NCBI RefSeq assembly: GCF_000349945.1
Contig: NC_020516.1
Location: 806,001 to 870,000, forward strand
Reading direction: 5' to 3'
Length of the DNA stretch: 64,000 nt
Source: Azoarcus sp. KH32C
GTDB taxonomy: Bacteria > Pseudomonadota > Gammaproteobacteria > Burkholderiales > Rhodocyclaceae
The notes under the pieces were generated by a model, which saw only the letters and a list, made by a program, of their open reading frames with translations, made no database searches and was not told the origin of the DNA. This document shows positions 8,881 through 17,749 of this stretch, in pieces (the stretch's first letter is position 1; each line of letters begins with the position of its first letter). A program made the position numbers and the translations under genes.

Positions 8881-9657
8881 TCAGCGGTGCTTGAATTCCG
8901 GCTTGCGCTTCTCGACGAAGGCTGCCATGCCTTCGCGCTGGTCCTCGAGGCCGAAGGCCGAATGGAAGACGCGACGCTCGAAGAGCAGGCCTTCGTTGAG
9001 GCTGCTTTCGAAGGCGCGATTGACCGATTCCTTGATCATCATGACGACTGGCAGGGAGTAGCCGGCGATGACCGTGGCGGCCTCGACGGCTTCGTCGAGC
9101 AGGCGCTCGGCGGGCACGACGCGCGCAACCAGACCGGCACGTTCCGCTTCGGCCGCGTCCATCATGCGCGCGGTGAGGCACATGTCCATCGCCTTGGCCT
9201 TACCGACCGCGCGGGGCAGGCGCTGGGTGCCGCCGGCGCCAGGCAGGATGCCCAGCTTCACCTCGGGCTGGCCGAACTTCGCGGTGTCGGCGGCGAAGAT
9301 CATGTCGCACATCATCGCCAGTTCGCAGCCGCCGCCCAGTGCGAAGCCTGCGACCGCGGCGATCACGGGCTTGCGGCAGGTCTTGATCCGTTCCCAGTTA
9401 CGCGTGATGTAATCGCCCTTGTAGGCGTCCATGTGCGAGAAATTCGCCATCGCGCCGATGTCGGCGCCGGCCGCAAAGGCCTTCTCTGACCCGGTGATGA
9501 CGATCGCGCCGAAATTTTCGTCGGCCTCGAAGTGGTCGAGCGCATCCCAGAGCTCGTCCACCAGCTGGTCGTTCAGTGCGTTGAGGGCCTTAGGGCGATT
9601 GAGGGTGATCAGACCGACCCGTCCACGCGTCTCGACCAGGATGTTTGCGTATTCCAT
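8881..9657 (-). CDS. Enoyl-CoA hydratase
   Basis: Crotonase-family enzyme of fatty-acid or aromatic acyl-CoA beta-oxidation that adds water to 2-enoyl-CoA. At 258 residues it has the family length. The oxyanion-hole segment KAFAAGADI is near residues 60-70. The catalytic region QPEVKLGILPGAGGTQRL is near residues 125-145, and a second conserved Glu lies further on. GAGGAGAA precedes the start. It lies downstream of lptA, where lptB is often found, so it may be read from the lpt transcript without sharing its function. Substrate range cannot be told. Confidence 0.9.
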   Translation of the reverse strand: MEYANILVETRGRVGLITLNRPKALNALNDQLVDELWDALDHFEADENFGAIVITGSEKAFAAGADIGAMANFSHMDAYKGDYITRNWERIKTCRKPVIAAVAGFALGGGCELAMMCDMIFAADTAKFGQPEVKLGILPGAGGTQRLPRAVGKAKAMDMCLTARMMDAAEAERAGLVARVVPAERLLDEAVEAATVIAGYSLPVVMMIKESVNRAFESSLNEGLLFERRVFHSAFGLEDQREGMAAFVEKRKPEFKHR

Positions 9658-9681
9658 GCGTTCTCCTCTTGCAGTGACCGG

Positions 9682-10275
9682 CTATTGCTTGCCGGGATTC
9701 TTCGATTTCTCGCCGCTGGCTTCGTTCTTGTCGTCACCGGAATTCTTCGGCTGGATCACTGCACGCACACGGCCCTCGGGCGCCGCGCCGCGCGTGTTCG
9801 CCGCGCTGCCGGGCTGGTTTGTGACGAAGTAGTTCTCGGTCATCGAGTCGTATTCGATGTACTGGCCGCGGACTTCGTCGCCGCCCGACTTGACCCACGC
9901 GCGGTTGTACAGCCGGGCACGTTCTGCGCGGCTGTCGTACTCGATGCGTTCGGCTTCGCCTTCGATGTATTCGTCGCTGTTGTCGCGTTTCTGGCGGAAG
10001 GTCGCCGGCTGTTTCTCCGTCCCGGTCGCCACGCCGGACTGGAAGCCATCGGCGCCTTGCGTCACGACGAGCTTCTGCCCCTTGATGACGAGCGTGCCCT
10101 GGGTCAGGACGACGTTGCCCTCAAAGACGTGGACCTTGTTGCGATCATCGACCGACCCGCGGCTCGCCTCGATATTGACGGGTTGCGAGCGGTCGGCCCG
10201 CTCGGCATGCGCCGCATGCATGGCGAAACCGAAGACAGCCAGTAGCGGAAGGTTCAGGAGAAGAGAGCGCTTCAT
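9682..10275 (-). CDS. lptA: Lipopolysaccharide transport periplasmic protein LptA
   Basis: Periplasmic bridge protein that carries lipopolysaccharide from LptC to the outer-membrane LptD. The 197-residue product has a signal peptide ending near AHA (about residues 20-24). An OstA-like beta-jellyroll follows, with VNIEASRGSVDDRNKVHVFEGNV, a typical opening. The tail after about residue 165 is Pro/Gly/Lys-rich. Its start overlaps the lptC stop by four bases (ATGA). The usual next gene, lptB, is absent here. Confidence 0.9.
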   Translation of the reverse strand: MKRSLLLNLPLLAVFGFAMHAAHAERADRSQPVNIEASRGSVDDRNKVHVFEGNVVLTQGTLVIKGQKLVVTQGADGFQSGVATGTEKQPATFRQKRDNSDEYIEGEAERIEYDSRAERARLYNRAWVKSGGDEVRGQYIEYDSMTENYFVTNQPGSAANTRGAAPEGRVRAVIQPKNSGDDKNEASGEKSKNPGKQ

Positions 10276-10853
10276 GGTGTGGTCCGGGTTGAGCGTGCGA
10301 TGTTCATGCGGGCGTTGCCGATCAGGTCCAGGGTACCGTAGAGGTTGTCGGCCTTCATCGCGTCGCCCTGGGCGGTGCTGTTGCCTTGGGTGAGGGTGAC
10401 CGGATCGTTGGTCTGCGCCTTCTCGTCGTCGGGCCAGACGGTCAGCGTGGCCGAGGCGAGCGTGAGTTCGGGGCTGCCTGGGATGGCCGCACGGCGCGCA
10501 TGGACGTTGCCTGACATACGCACTTCGTTGCCTTCGTTGAGCACGTCCGCGTGTTGTGCGGTGATGTTCAGCTCGCGGCCCGATATATCGTAGCGCAAGC
10601 GCGGGTTTTGGAGTTCGGTCAGGCTCGTCTGCGGGTGATGAATGACGCGATCGGCGAAGAGTTCAAAGTGCTGACGACCGGTCTTGTCGAAATTGATCAT
10701 TCGCACCTGGTCGGCCGTGAAGTCGGGTTCGGTCCGCACCTGGCCGGCCGAACGCGTATCGTCGCCACCGGTGATGCGTTCGAGCCACAGGGTTGCCCCG
10801 CTAACGACGAGCAAAGCGATGATTGGATAGAGTTTGTGGAATGACTGTCGCAC
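10272..10853 (-). CDS. lptC: LPS export ABC transporter periplasmic protein LptC
   Basis: Inner-membrane-anchored partner of LptB2FG that hands lipopolysaccharide to LptA. It has 193 residues and starts with GTG. One membrane helix (about residues 8-24) is followed by a periplasmic beta domain; the segments FTADQVRMINFDKTG and VIHHPQTSLTELQNPRL fit the family. No clear Shine-Dalgarno sequence is visible. Translation may depend on the short frame between kdsD and this gene. It overlaps lptA. Confidence 0.88.
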   Translation of the reverse strand: MRQSFHKLYPIIALLVVSGATLWLERITGGDDTRSAGQVRTEPDFTADQVRMINFDKTGRQHFELFADRVIHHPQTSLTELQNPRLRYDISGRELNITAQHADVLNEGNEVRMSGNVHARRAAIPGSPELTLASATLTVWPDDEKAQTNDPVTLTQGNSTAQGDAMKADNLYGTLDLIGNARMNIARSTRTTP

Positions 10854-10864
10854 AGCGCAGCTTA

Positions 10865-10933
10865 CGCGAGGTGGGGGTTCAGTAGGACCTGCAGGCGGTC
10901 CGGGGCCGCAGCGAATGCCAGCAGTTCAGGCAT
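10865..10933 (-). other. 22-codon reading frame between kdsD and lptC; possible kdsC remnant
   Basis: An ATG overlaps the kdsD stop as TGATG and opens a frame of 22 codons that ends 11 bases before lptC. In many relatives kdsC occupies this spot and starts in this way. The peptide has none of the HAD motifs of KdsC (no DVDGVLTDG). It may be a deletion scar or only a coupling leader; the sequence cannot decide. Confidence 0.3.
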
Positions 10934-11928
10934 CAGATCACCTTCGCGAGCATCAGGTCGTGGGTGGTCAATGCGCCGACCAGTCCGCCGTCGTCGTCGA
11001 GCACGAGCAACTGGCTGATGCGCTGACGTTCCATCACTTCGGCCGCCTCGACGGCAAGCGCATGCGGCCCGATGCTGCGCGGGCTGCGCGTCATGACTTC
11101 ACCCAGCTTCGCCGTGCGGGCGTCGCAGCCGCGCTCCAGCGCGCGCCGCAGGTCCCCGTCGGTGAAGATGCCGACGATCCGGTCGCCCGCGTCGACCACA
11201 GCGGTCATGCCCATGCCGCCGCGCGACATTTCAAGCAGGCCACCGGTGAGCGGGGCGTCTTCGTGGATGCGCGGCACTCGGTCGGCGGCGCGCATGACGT
11301 CGCTGACGTGCGTGAGCAGGCGGCGGCCGAGGCTGCCGCCGGGGTGCGAGCGCGCGAAGTCCTCGGCGCCGAAGCCGCGGGCGTCGAGCAGCGCGACGGC
11401 GAGCGCGTCGCCGAGCGCGAGGGCCGCCGTGGTGCTGGCGGTGGGGGCCAGGTTGAGCGGGCAGGCTTCCTCGCTGACGCCGGAGTCGAGGTGGACGTCG
11501 GCTTCGCGTCCGAGCGGTGAGTCGGGATTGCCCGTCATCGCGATCAGCTTTGCGCCTTGGCGCTTCACGAGCGGGACGATGGTGAGCAGTTCGTCGCTTG
11601 CGCCGGAGTTGGACAACGCGATTACGACGTCTTCCGGCGTGATCATGCCGAGGTCGCCGTGGGCCGCTTCGGCCGCGTGCACGAAATAGGCCGGCGTGCC
11701 GGTGCTCGCCAGCGTCGCGGCCAGCTTGCGTGCGACGTGGCCGGACTTGCCGATGCCCGTGACGATGACGCGGCCGTGCCGTCCGAGGATCATGTCGACT
11801 GCCGCCCCGAATTCGCTGCCGATGCGCTCGGCGAGGGCGGCGACGGCGTCGGCCTCGATGCGGAGCACCCGACGTGCCATCGCGATGGCGTCGGTCTTGC
11901 GTGCGGGTTTCGGCTGTGATGCGTTCAT
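10933..11928 (-). CDS. kdsD: D-arabinose 5-phosphate isomerase (KpsF/KdsD)
   Basis: Converts ribulose 5-phosphate to arabinose 5-phosphate, the first step to Kdo of lipopolysaccharide. The product has 331 residues from the ATG at 11928; a longer in-frame start at 11973 would add a non-conserved leader. An N-terminal SIS domain contains GIGKSGHVARKLAATLASTGTPA near residues 55-80 and the catalytic HAAEAAHGDLGM segment. Two CBS domains form the C-terminal third. It heads the minus-strand kdsD-lptC-lptA group and diverges from the antiporter gene. Confidence 0.95.
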   Translation of the reverse strand: MNASQPKPARKTDAIAMARRVLRIEADAVAALAERIGSEFGAAVDMILGRHGRVIVTGIGKSGHVARKLAATLASTGTPAYFVHAAEAAHGDLGMITPEDVVIALSNSGASDELLTIVPLVKRQGAKLIAMTGNPDSPLGREADVHLDSGVSEEACPLNLAPTASTTAALALGDALAVALLDARGFGAEDFARSHPGGSLGRRLLTHVSDVMRAADRVPRIHEDAPLTGGLLEMSRGGMGMTAVVDAGDRIVGIFTDGDLRRALERGCDARTAKLGEVMTRSPRSIGPHALAVEAAEVMERQRISQLLVLDDDGGLVGALTTHDLMLAKVI

Positions 11929-12080
11929 GGCGTTCGATGCGGTTAAACTGTGCGGTGTCGTGCCGCGCGCCATGAACCCTGAATATGGCAGGGATAATGC
12001 CGCCGGCGAAGTCGGACGAGTATATCAGACGGGTGCGCCCGCCCGGTTCTGAGCGCGCCGCAACCCACGCCCGGAGCCCC

Positions 12081-14048
12081 ATGCCGAATACCCTGGAATT
12101 GGTCCTGCTGTTGCTGGCGGCGGCGGTTGTCATGGTGGCGATCTTCCGCAGCCTGAACCTGCCGCCAGTGATCGGCTACCTGCTGGTCGGGACCGTCGTC
12201 GGCCCGCATGCGCTCGGCCTCGTGCCGGCTTCGGAAGGGGCAAGGCATCTCGCCGAATTCGGCGTCGTCTTCCTGATGTTCTCGATCGGCCTGGAGTTCT
12301 CGTTGCCACGTTTGATGGCGATGAAGCGGATCGTGTTCGGACTCGGATCGGCTCAGGTGCTGGGCTGCATCGGACTGGTGATGCTGGTGGGCAGGACCTT
12401 CGGGCTAGGGTGGGGCGGAAGTCTCGCGCTCGGTGGCGCGCTTGCCATGTCATCGACGGCAATCCTGTCGAAGCTGCTCGCGGACCGAATGGAACTTGAT
12501 AGCCGGCACGGCCGCGAGACCATCGGCGTGCTGCTGTTTCAGGACATCGCGGTGGTGCCGCTGCTCATCCTGATCCCCGCCTTGTCGCGCCCGGCGCCGG
12601 AAATGGCGAGCACCCTGGGTCTGGCCGGACTGAAGGCGGCGGGCTTGCTAACGCTGGTGCTGGTCTTCGGGCAGCGCCTGATGCGGATATGGGTGACGGT
12701 TGTCGCGCGGCGCCGTTCGGGCGAGCTCTTCATGCTGAATGTGCTGCTGATCACCCTTGGGCTCGCGTGGCTGTCGGAGGAGGTGGGGCTTTCGCTCGCG
12801 CTGGGGGCGTTTCTCGCGGGCATGCTGATCTCCGAGACGGAATTCCGCTACCAGGTGGAGGAGGACATCAAGCCGTTCCGCGACGTGCTGCTGGGCCTCT
12901 TTTTCGTCACCGTCGGCATGTTCCTCGATTTTCGGCTCATTGCCGCCAACCTGCCGGCCGTGCTCGGCATGGTCGCGGGCCTGCTGCTGATCAAATGTGC
13001 GATCGTGGTGGCGGCGTCGCGGGCATTCGGCTCCTCGCCCGGGACCGCGCTCCGCACCGGCCTATGGCTGTGTGCGGGCGGAGAGTTCGGCTTCGTGATC
13101 GTGTCGTACGTCGATGGCCTGGCGCTGCTGCCGCCCGAATTGCTGCAAGTGACCGTCGCGACGCTGGTCCTGTCGATGCTGCTCGCGCCCTTCGTCGTGC
13201 AGGCGAGCGATCGCATCGTGATGCGCTTCGTGGCGTCCGAATGGCTGTTGAGGTCGATGGAACTGACGCGGGTTGCGGCCCAGGCGATGAACACGTCCCG
13301 CCACATGATCATCTGCGGCTACGGACGCAGTGGTCAGTACATGGCGCGGTTCCTTGAGCAGGAGGGCATCGGCTACGTCGCCCTCGACCTCGATCCGGAA
13401 AGAGTGGGCGAGGCTGGCACGGCCGGCGATACGGTCGTCTACGGCGACGCGTCGCGCCACGAAACATTGATGGCGGCAGGTATCATGCGCGCCAGTGCGC
13501 TCGTGATCTCGTTTTCCGACGTCGATGCAGCGCTGCGGGTGCTGCATCGCGCGCTTTCGCTGCGGCCGGATCTGCCGATCGTCGCGCGTGCCGGCGACGA
13601 AAAAGACATGGAGCGGCTGGAGCAGGCCGGGGCCGCAGAGGTCGTTCCCGAAGCCTTCGAGGGCAGCATCATGCTCGCCTCGCACGCCATGGCGTTGATC
13701 GGCGTCCCGCTTAATCGCGTGGTCCGCCGCATCCGCGACGTCAGGAACCAGCGCTACGCGCTGATGCGCGGCTTCTTTCACGGTGCTTCCGACGCGGTCG
13801 ATGGGCCGGATGCCGGCCAGATGCGCCTGCATACCGTGACGCTGCCGGCCGGGGCTCATGCGGTCGGAAAGACGATCGGGGCGCTTGGGCTGGAGGAGTT
13901 TCGCGTGACCGTCTCTGCGGTGCGGCGCCGCAACATTCGCGGCGTATTGCCGGGGGTCGAGACGCAGATGCTGGCGGGCGACGTCGTGGTCCTGCTCGGC
14001 GTTCCTGCCGATCTCGAGCTGGCGGAAGCGCGCCTGCTCAACGGCTGA
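12081..14048 (+). CDS. Monovalent cation:proton antiporter of the KefB type with RCK domains
   Basis: CPA2-family membrane antiporter that probably exchanges potassium for protons. The ATG at 12081 follows GGAG and gives 655 residues; frames starting further upstream look non-coding. About twelve hydrophobic helices fill residues 5-385. A TrkA-N (RCK) domain follows with the nucleotide-binding motif CGYGRSGQYMARFLE near residue 413, then a TrkA-C domain near 555-640. Divergence from kdsD is a common arrangement for this family. Glutathione gating as in KefB/KefC cannot be confirmed. Confidence 0.9.
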   Translation: MPNTLELVLLLLAAAVVMVAIFRSLNLPPVIGYLLVGTVVGPHALGLVPASEGARHLAEFGVVFLMFSIGLEFSLPRLMAMKRIVFGLGSAQVLGCIGLVMLVGRTFGLGWGGSLALGGALAMSSTAILSKLLADRMELDSRHGRETIGVLLFQDIAVVPLLILIPALSRPAPEMASTLGLAGLKAAGLLTLVLVFGQRLMRIWVTVVARRRSGELFMLNVLLITLGLAWLSEEVGLSLALGAFLAGMLISETEFRYQVEEDIKPFRDVLLGLFFVTVGMFLDFRLIAANLPAVLGMVAGLLLIKCAIVVAASRAFGSSPGTALRTGLWLCAGGEFGFVIVSYVDGLALLPPELLQVTVATLVLSMLLAPFVVQASDRIVMRFVASEWLLRSMELTRVAAQAMNTSRHMIICGYGRSGQYMARFLEQEGIGYVALDLDPERVGEAGTAGDTVVYGDASRHETLMAAGIMRASALVISFSDVDAALRVLHRALSLRPDLPIVARAGDEKDMERLEQAGAAEVVPEAFEGSIMLASHAMALIGVPLNRVVRRIRDVRNQRYALMRGFFHGASDAVDGPDAGQMRLHTVTLPAGAHAVGKTIGALGLEEFRVTVSAVRRRNIRGVLPGVETQMLAGDVVVLLGVPADLELAEARLLNG

Positions 14049-14177
14049 CGATGGGGAGGCGCGGGGGAATCCTCGTGCGTGCCTCTTGCAACGCCGACAT
14101 TTGCCCAACGGTGGCAGATTGCTGCACTGCGTCTGCTAAACTTAATGGTTTGTGAGTTTCCGCGAGGGCGTCCGGAC

Positions 14178-14996
14178 TTGGTCTCCGAAACCGAAAATCT
14201 GCTGGTAAGCCTGAAGGATGTCCGCTTTGCCTACGGCGAGCGCGAGGTCCTGCGCGGAATCGACCTGAAAGTGCCGCGAGGCAAGGTCGTTGCGATCATG
14301 GGGGGGAGCGGTTGCGGCAAGACTACGCTGCTGCGCCTGATCGGCGGCCAATTGCGCGCGACTGCGGGCACGGTCGAAGTCGCCGGCCGCAACGTCTCGT
14401 CGCTGTCGACGGCCGAACTCTACGCGCTGCGCCGGCGCATGGGGATGCTGTTCCAGTTCGGTGCGCTCTTTACCGATATGTCGGTGTTCGAGAATGTCGC
14501 GTTTCCGCTGCGCGAACACACCGACCTGCCCTCGAGCCTGATCCGCGACATGGTGCTGATGAAACTGAATGCAGTCGGGCTGCGAGGCGCGGCGCAGCTC
14601 AAGCCGGCTGAGCTGTCAGGCGGCATGGCGCGTCGCGTCGCACTGGCCCGTACGATCGCGCTCGATCCGATGCTGATCATGTACGACGAGCCTTTCGCCG
14701 GCCTGGATCCGATTTCGCTCGGGGTGATCGGCCAGTTGATTCGCAAGCTCAACGACGCCCTTGGCGCGACGACCATCATGGTGACGCACGACATCATGGA
14801 GTCGCTGCAGATCGTCGATTACATCTACTTCGTCTCCGACGGCAGCATCGTCGCAGAGGGGACTCCCGACGAGCTCCGCGCGTCGAAGGACCCGTGGGTG
14901 TACCAGTTCATCCATGCCGAACCCGACGGTCCGGTGCCCTTTCACTACCCGGCGGAGCCGCTGGCAGAGAGCCTGATCGGCGGGAGGGGGGCATGA
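14178..14996 (+). CDS. mlaF: Phospholipid transport ATP-binding protein MlaF
   Basis: ATPase of the Mla system, which moves phospholipids between inner and outer membranes. Walker A is GGSGCGKTTLL, the signature is LSGGMARRVALAR, and Walker B is LIMYDEPFAGLD. The frame is open from a GTG at 14079. However, the ABC domain begins just after a TTG at 14178 that is preceded by GAGGG, and that start gives 272 residues, the family length. An ATG at 14145 is the alternative. The stop overlaps mlaE (ATGA). It is the first gene of mlaFEDACB. Confidence 0.9.
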   Translation: MVSETENLLVSLKDVRFAYGEREVLRGIDLKVPRGKVVAIMGGSGCGKTTLLRLIGGQLRATAGTVEVAGRNVSSLSTAELYALRRRMGMLFQFGALFTDMSVFENVAFPLREHTDLPSSLIRDMVLMKLNAVGLRGAAQLKPAELSGGMARRVALARTIALDPMLIMYDEPFAGLDPISLGVIGQLIRKLNDALGATTIMVTHDIMESLQIVDYIYFVSDGSIVAEGTPDELRASKDPWVYQFIHAEPDGPVPFHYPAEPLAESLIGGRGA

Positions 14997-15787
14997 ACGG
15001 CATACTGAATGTCGTGCGTCGTCTCGGTAACATGGTCACCGAGGCGGTGTGGCGAATCGGATTCGGGGCGCGTTTCTTCATGCTGCTGCTGCGTCATTCC
15101 GGGCAGTCGCTGACGCGCGTGCACCTGACGGTGCGCGAGATCTACTTTTCGGGGGTGCTGTCGCTCCTGATCATCGTTGTCTCGGGGCTGTTCGTCGGGA
15201 TGGTGCTCGGCCTCCAGGGGTACGAGACGCTGCAGCGCTACGGTTCGGGCGATGCGCTCGGCGTGCTCGTCGCGCTGTCGTTGACGCGCGAACTCGGCCC
15301 GGTTGTGGCCGGGCTGTTGTTCGCTAGCCGGGCAGGCCTCGCGGTCACCGCCGAGATCGGGCTGATGAAGACAACCGAGCAGCTCGAGGCCATGGACATG
15401 ATGGCGGTCAATCCGATCGCCCGCGTCGTGGCGCCGCGCTTCTGGGGGGGCGTGATCTCGATGCCGCTCCTCGCGGCGCTGTTCTCCGCGATGGGGGTCT
15501 TCGGCGGCTGGCTGATCGGCGTCGTCTTCATCGGCGTCGATGACGGCGCGTTTTGGTCGCAGATGCAGGCGGCGGTGGATTTTCGCTTCGACATCATGAA
15601 CGGCGTGATCAAGAGCTTCGTCTTTGGTGCCACCGTTGCGCTGATCGCCGTGTTCGAAGGCTACGATTGCACGCCGACCGCGGAAGGCCTGTCCCGCGCG
15701 ATCACCCGCACCGTCGTGACCTCCGCGCTGGCAATCCTGGCGCTCGATTTCGTGCTTACATCTCTTATGTTCCGAGGGCAGTCATGA
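14993..15787 (+). CDS. mlaE: Phospholipid transport permease MlaE
   Basis: Permease of the MlaFEDB complex in the inner membrane. The 264-residue product has an amphipathic N-terminal helix and five or six hydrophobic helices. Conserved features are the LTRELGPVVAGLLFASRAG segment and AEIGLMKTTEQLEAMDMM, both typical of MlaE permeases. The start follows GGAGGGGGG and overlaps the mlaF stop; the end overlaps mlaD. The coupling supports equal production of the complex subunits. Confidence 0.95.
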   Translation: MNGILNVVRRLGNMVTEAVWRIGFGARFFMLLLRHSGQSLTRVHLTVREIYFSGVLSLLIIVVSGLFVGMVLGLQGYETLQRYGSGDALGVLVALSLTRELGPVVAGLLFASRAGLAVTAEIGLMKTTEQLEAMDMMAVNPIARVVAPRFWGGVISMPLLAALFSAMGVFGGWLIGVVFIGVDDGAFWSQMQAAVDFRFDIMNGVIKSFVFGATVALIAVFEGYDCTPTAEGLSRAITRTVVTSALAILALDFVLTSLMFRGQS

Positions 15788-16266
15788 GCCGTACAACGCT
15801 CGACCTGTGGGTCGGTTTCTTCGTCGTCATCGGTATGGCCGCGGTGATGTTCCTTGCGCTCAAGGTCGGCAATCTTGGCACGGCCAATAGCGCGCAGACC
15901 TACCAGATAACCGGCCAATTCGACAACATCGGCGGTCTCAAGATCCGGGCGCCGGTGAAGAGCGCCGGCGTGGTCGTCGGGCGCGTTACCGAAATCCGCT
16001 TCGACACCAAGAGTTACCGCGCGGTGGTGGGCCTCTCGATCGATTCGCGTTATCAGTTTCCGCGTGACACGATTGCGACTATCCTGACGTCCGGGCTCCT
16101 CGGCGAGCAATACGTCGGGCTCGAACCTGGCGGCGACGAAGAGCCGCTGAAGTCCGGCGATGCGGTGCAGATCACCCAGTCGGCGGTTGTCCTGGAAAAG
16201 CTGATCGGCCAGTTCCTGTTCAGCAAGGCGTCCGAAACGCCTGCGGCGAACGGGGCAGCCCACTAA
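15784..16266 (+). CDS. mlaD: Outer-membrane lipid asymmetry protein MlaD (MCE domain)
   Basis: Membrane-anchored substrate-binding subunit of the Mla transporter; hexamers form a lipid channel in the periplasm. The 160-residue product has one N-terminal helix (about residues 8-28) and one MCE domain. The domain contains the conserved FDNIGGLKIRAPVKSAGVVVG segment near residues 48-68, and GLLGEQYVGLEPGG. The start overlaps the mlaE stop (ATGA). Confidence 0.95.
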   Translation: MSRTTLDLWVGFFVVIGMAAVMFLALKVGNLGTANSAQTYQITGQFDNIGGLKIRAPVKSAGVVVGRVTEIRFDTKSYRAVVGLSIDSRYQFPRDTIATILTSGLLGEQYVGLEPGGDEEPLKSGDAVQITQSAVVLEKLIGQFLFSKASETPAANGAAH

Positions 16267-16275
16267 AGAACAAGA

Positions 16276-17097
16276 ATGAGCAAGAAATCCTCCCCCAACC
16301 GGATCCTGACGGCCGCGCTTTCCGCCTGCGTGCTGCTGCTGGGCGCGTGCTCCGTGAAGTTCGCGAACCCGGACGACCCGCTGGAAAGCTACAACCGCGC
16401 GATGTTCGGTTTCAACGAAAAGGTCGACGAGGCCGTGCTGAGACCGGTCGCGCAGGCCTACGAGACCGCCACGCCGCTGCCCGTGCGCACCGGGATCGGC
16501 AATTTCTTCGGGAATGTCGGCGATCTGTGGATTGGCGGCAATAATCTGTTGCAAGGCAAGGTGGTCGACGCCCTGAGCGATTGGGGGCGTTTCGTGGTTA
16601 ACTCGACGGTCGGCATCCTCGGCATGTTTGACGTCGCGACCGAAGTCGGTCTCGACAAGCACGACGAGGATTTCGGCCAGACGCTCGGGCGCTGGGGGGT
16701 CGGAGAGGGCGCGTATTTCATCGTGCCTTTCTTCGGGCCGCGGACGATCCGTGATGCGGCCGTGTTGCCGGTCGATGTGACTTTTGGCGACAACGTTTGG
16801 GCCATCAAGGACATCGCGCTGCGGAACAGCCTGACCGCCTTGCGGCTCGTCAACGCGCGCGCGAACCTTCTGGGCATCGACAAGACGCTCGAGGAAGGGA
16901 CGCTGGACAAGTATTCATACGCGCGCGACTTCTATCTGCAGCAGCGTCGCTACCGCGTCTATGACGGCAATCCACCGGCCGAGGATTTCGATTCGAACGG
17001 GGGCGCCGCCTTGCCGCCGGGCTACGCCACCGATGTCGGCGTGCAGGCCGCGCTGGGTGATCTTGAATTGGTGAAGTTGGGCGAGCGCCGCGACTGA
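16276..17097 (+). CDS. mlaA: Outer-membrane lipoprotein MlaA (VacJ family)
   Basis: Outer-membrane lipoprotein that removes phospholipids from the outer leaflet and passes them to MlaC. The 273-residue product has a lipobox LLGAC with Cys25 as the lipidation site. The conserved DPLESYNRAMFGFNEKVDE follows, and later the GRWGVGEGAYFIVPFFGP segment. Its position between mlaD and mlaC puts the whole pathway in one transcript, unlike E. coli, where mlaA is separate. Confidence 0.95.
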   Translation: MSKKSSPNRILTAALSACVLLLGACSVKFANPDDPLESYNRAMFGFNEKVDEAVLRPVAQAYETATPLPVRTGIGNFFGNVGDLWIGGNNLLQGKVVDALSDWGRFVVNSTVGILGMFDVATEVGLDKHDEDFGQTLGRWGVGEGAYFIVPFFGPRTIRDAAVLPVDVTFGDNVWAIKDIALRNSLTALRLVNARANLLGIDKTLEEGTLDKYSYARDFYLQQRRYRVYDGNPPAEDFDSNGGAALPPGYATDVGVQAALGDLELVKLGERRD

Positions 17098-17125
17098 TAT
17101 CGCGCCGCCCCTTGAGGTGATAAGG

Positions 17126-17749
17126 ATGAAAAGGTTTTTCCTGCTGCTTTCCACGTTGTTCTTCCTGGCGCCTGCCGTGCATGCGGCCGATGCCGCGAAG
17201 GCGCCCGATGCGCTGGTGCGCGAAGTCAGCGACGACGTGCTGACGATCGTCCGCAAGGACCGCTCGATCCAGTCGGGCGACACGCGCAAGGTCATCAACC
17301 TGGTCGAAGACAAGGTGCTGCCGCACTTCAACTTCCGCCGCATGACGATGCTGGCGGTGGGCAAGGACTGGCGCAGTGCGACGCCCGAGCAGCAGGACAA
17401 GCTGGTCGATGCCTTCCGCACCCTGCTCGTGCGCACCTATTCCAACGCGCTGACGCAGTATCGCGACCAGACGATCCAGTACAAGCCGCTGAAATTCGCG
17501 GAGACCGACAGTTCGGTGCGCGTGCAGACGGAAGTCCGCCAAGCCGGTTCCCAGCCGATCGGCATCGACTACTCGCTGGAAAAGACTCCCGACGGCTGGA
17601 AGGTGTTCGACGTCGTCGTGGCCGGCGTCAGCCTCGTCACCAACTATCGTGGCACCTTCGCCCAGGAAATCCGCGTGGGCGGCGTCGACGGGCTGATCCG
17701 CTCGCTCGAGCAGAAGAACCGCGACCTGGAGGCCGTGTCGCGTTCATGA
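17126..17749 (+). CDS. mlaC: Periplasmic phospholipid-binding protein MlaC
   Basis: Soluble periplasmic shuttle that carries phospholipids between MlaA and MlaD. The product has 207 residues from the ATG at 17126, which follows a GAGGTGATAAGG Shine-Dalgarno region; a GTG three codons earlier is less likely. The signal peptide ends near VHAAD (about residue 20). A Tol-Ttg2-like domain follows with HFNFRRMTMLAVGKDWR. The stop overlaps mlaB. Confidence 0.94.
   Translation: MKRFFLLLSTLFFLAPAVHAADAAKAPDALVREVSDDVLTIVRKDRSIQSGDTRKVINLVEDKVLPHFNFRRMTMLAVGKDWRSATPEQQDKLVDAFRTLLVRTYSNALTQYRDQTIQYKPLKFAETDSSVRVQTEVRQAGSQPIGIDYSLEKTPDGWKVFDVVVAGVSLVTNYRGTFAQEIRVGGVDGLIRSLEQKNRDLEAVSRS

Noticed and set aside
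14079..14177. Upstream extension of mlaF
   Set aside because: The added 33 residues are not like MlaF, and the TTG at 14178 with GAGGG fits family length better. The ATG at 14145 remains possible.
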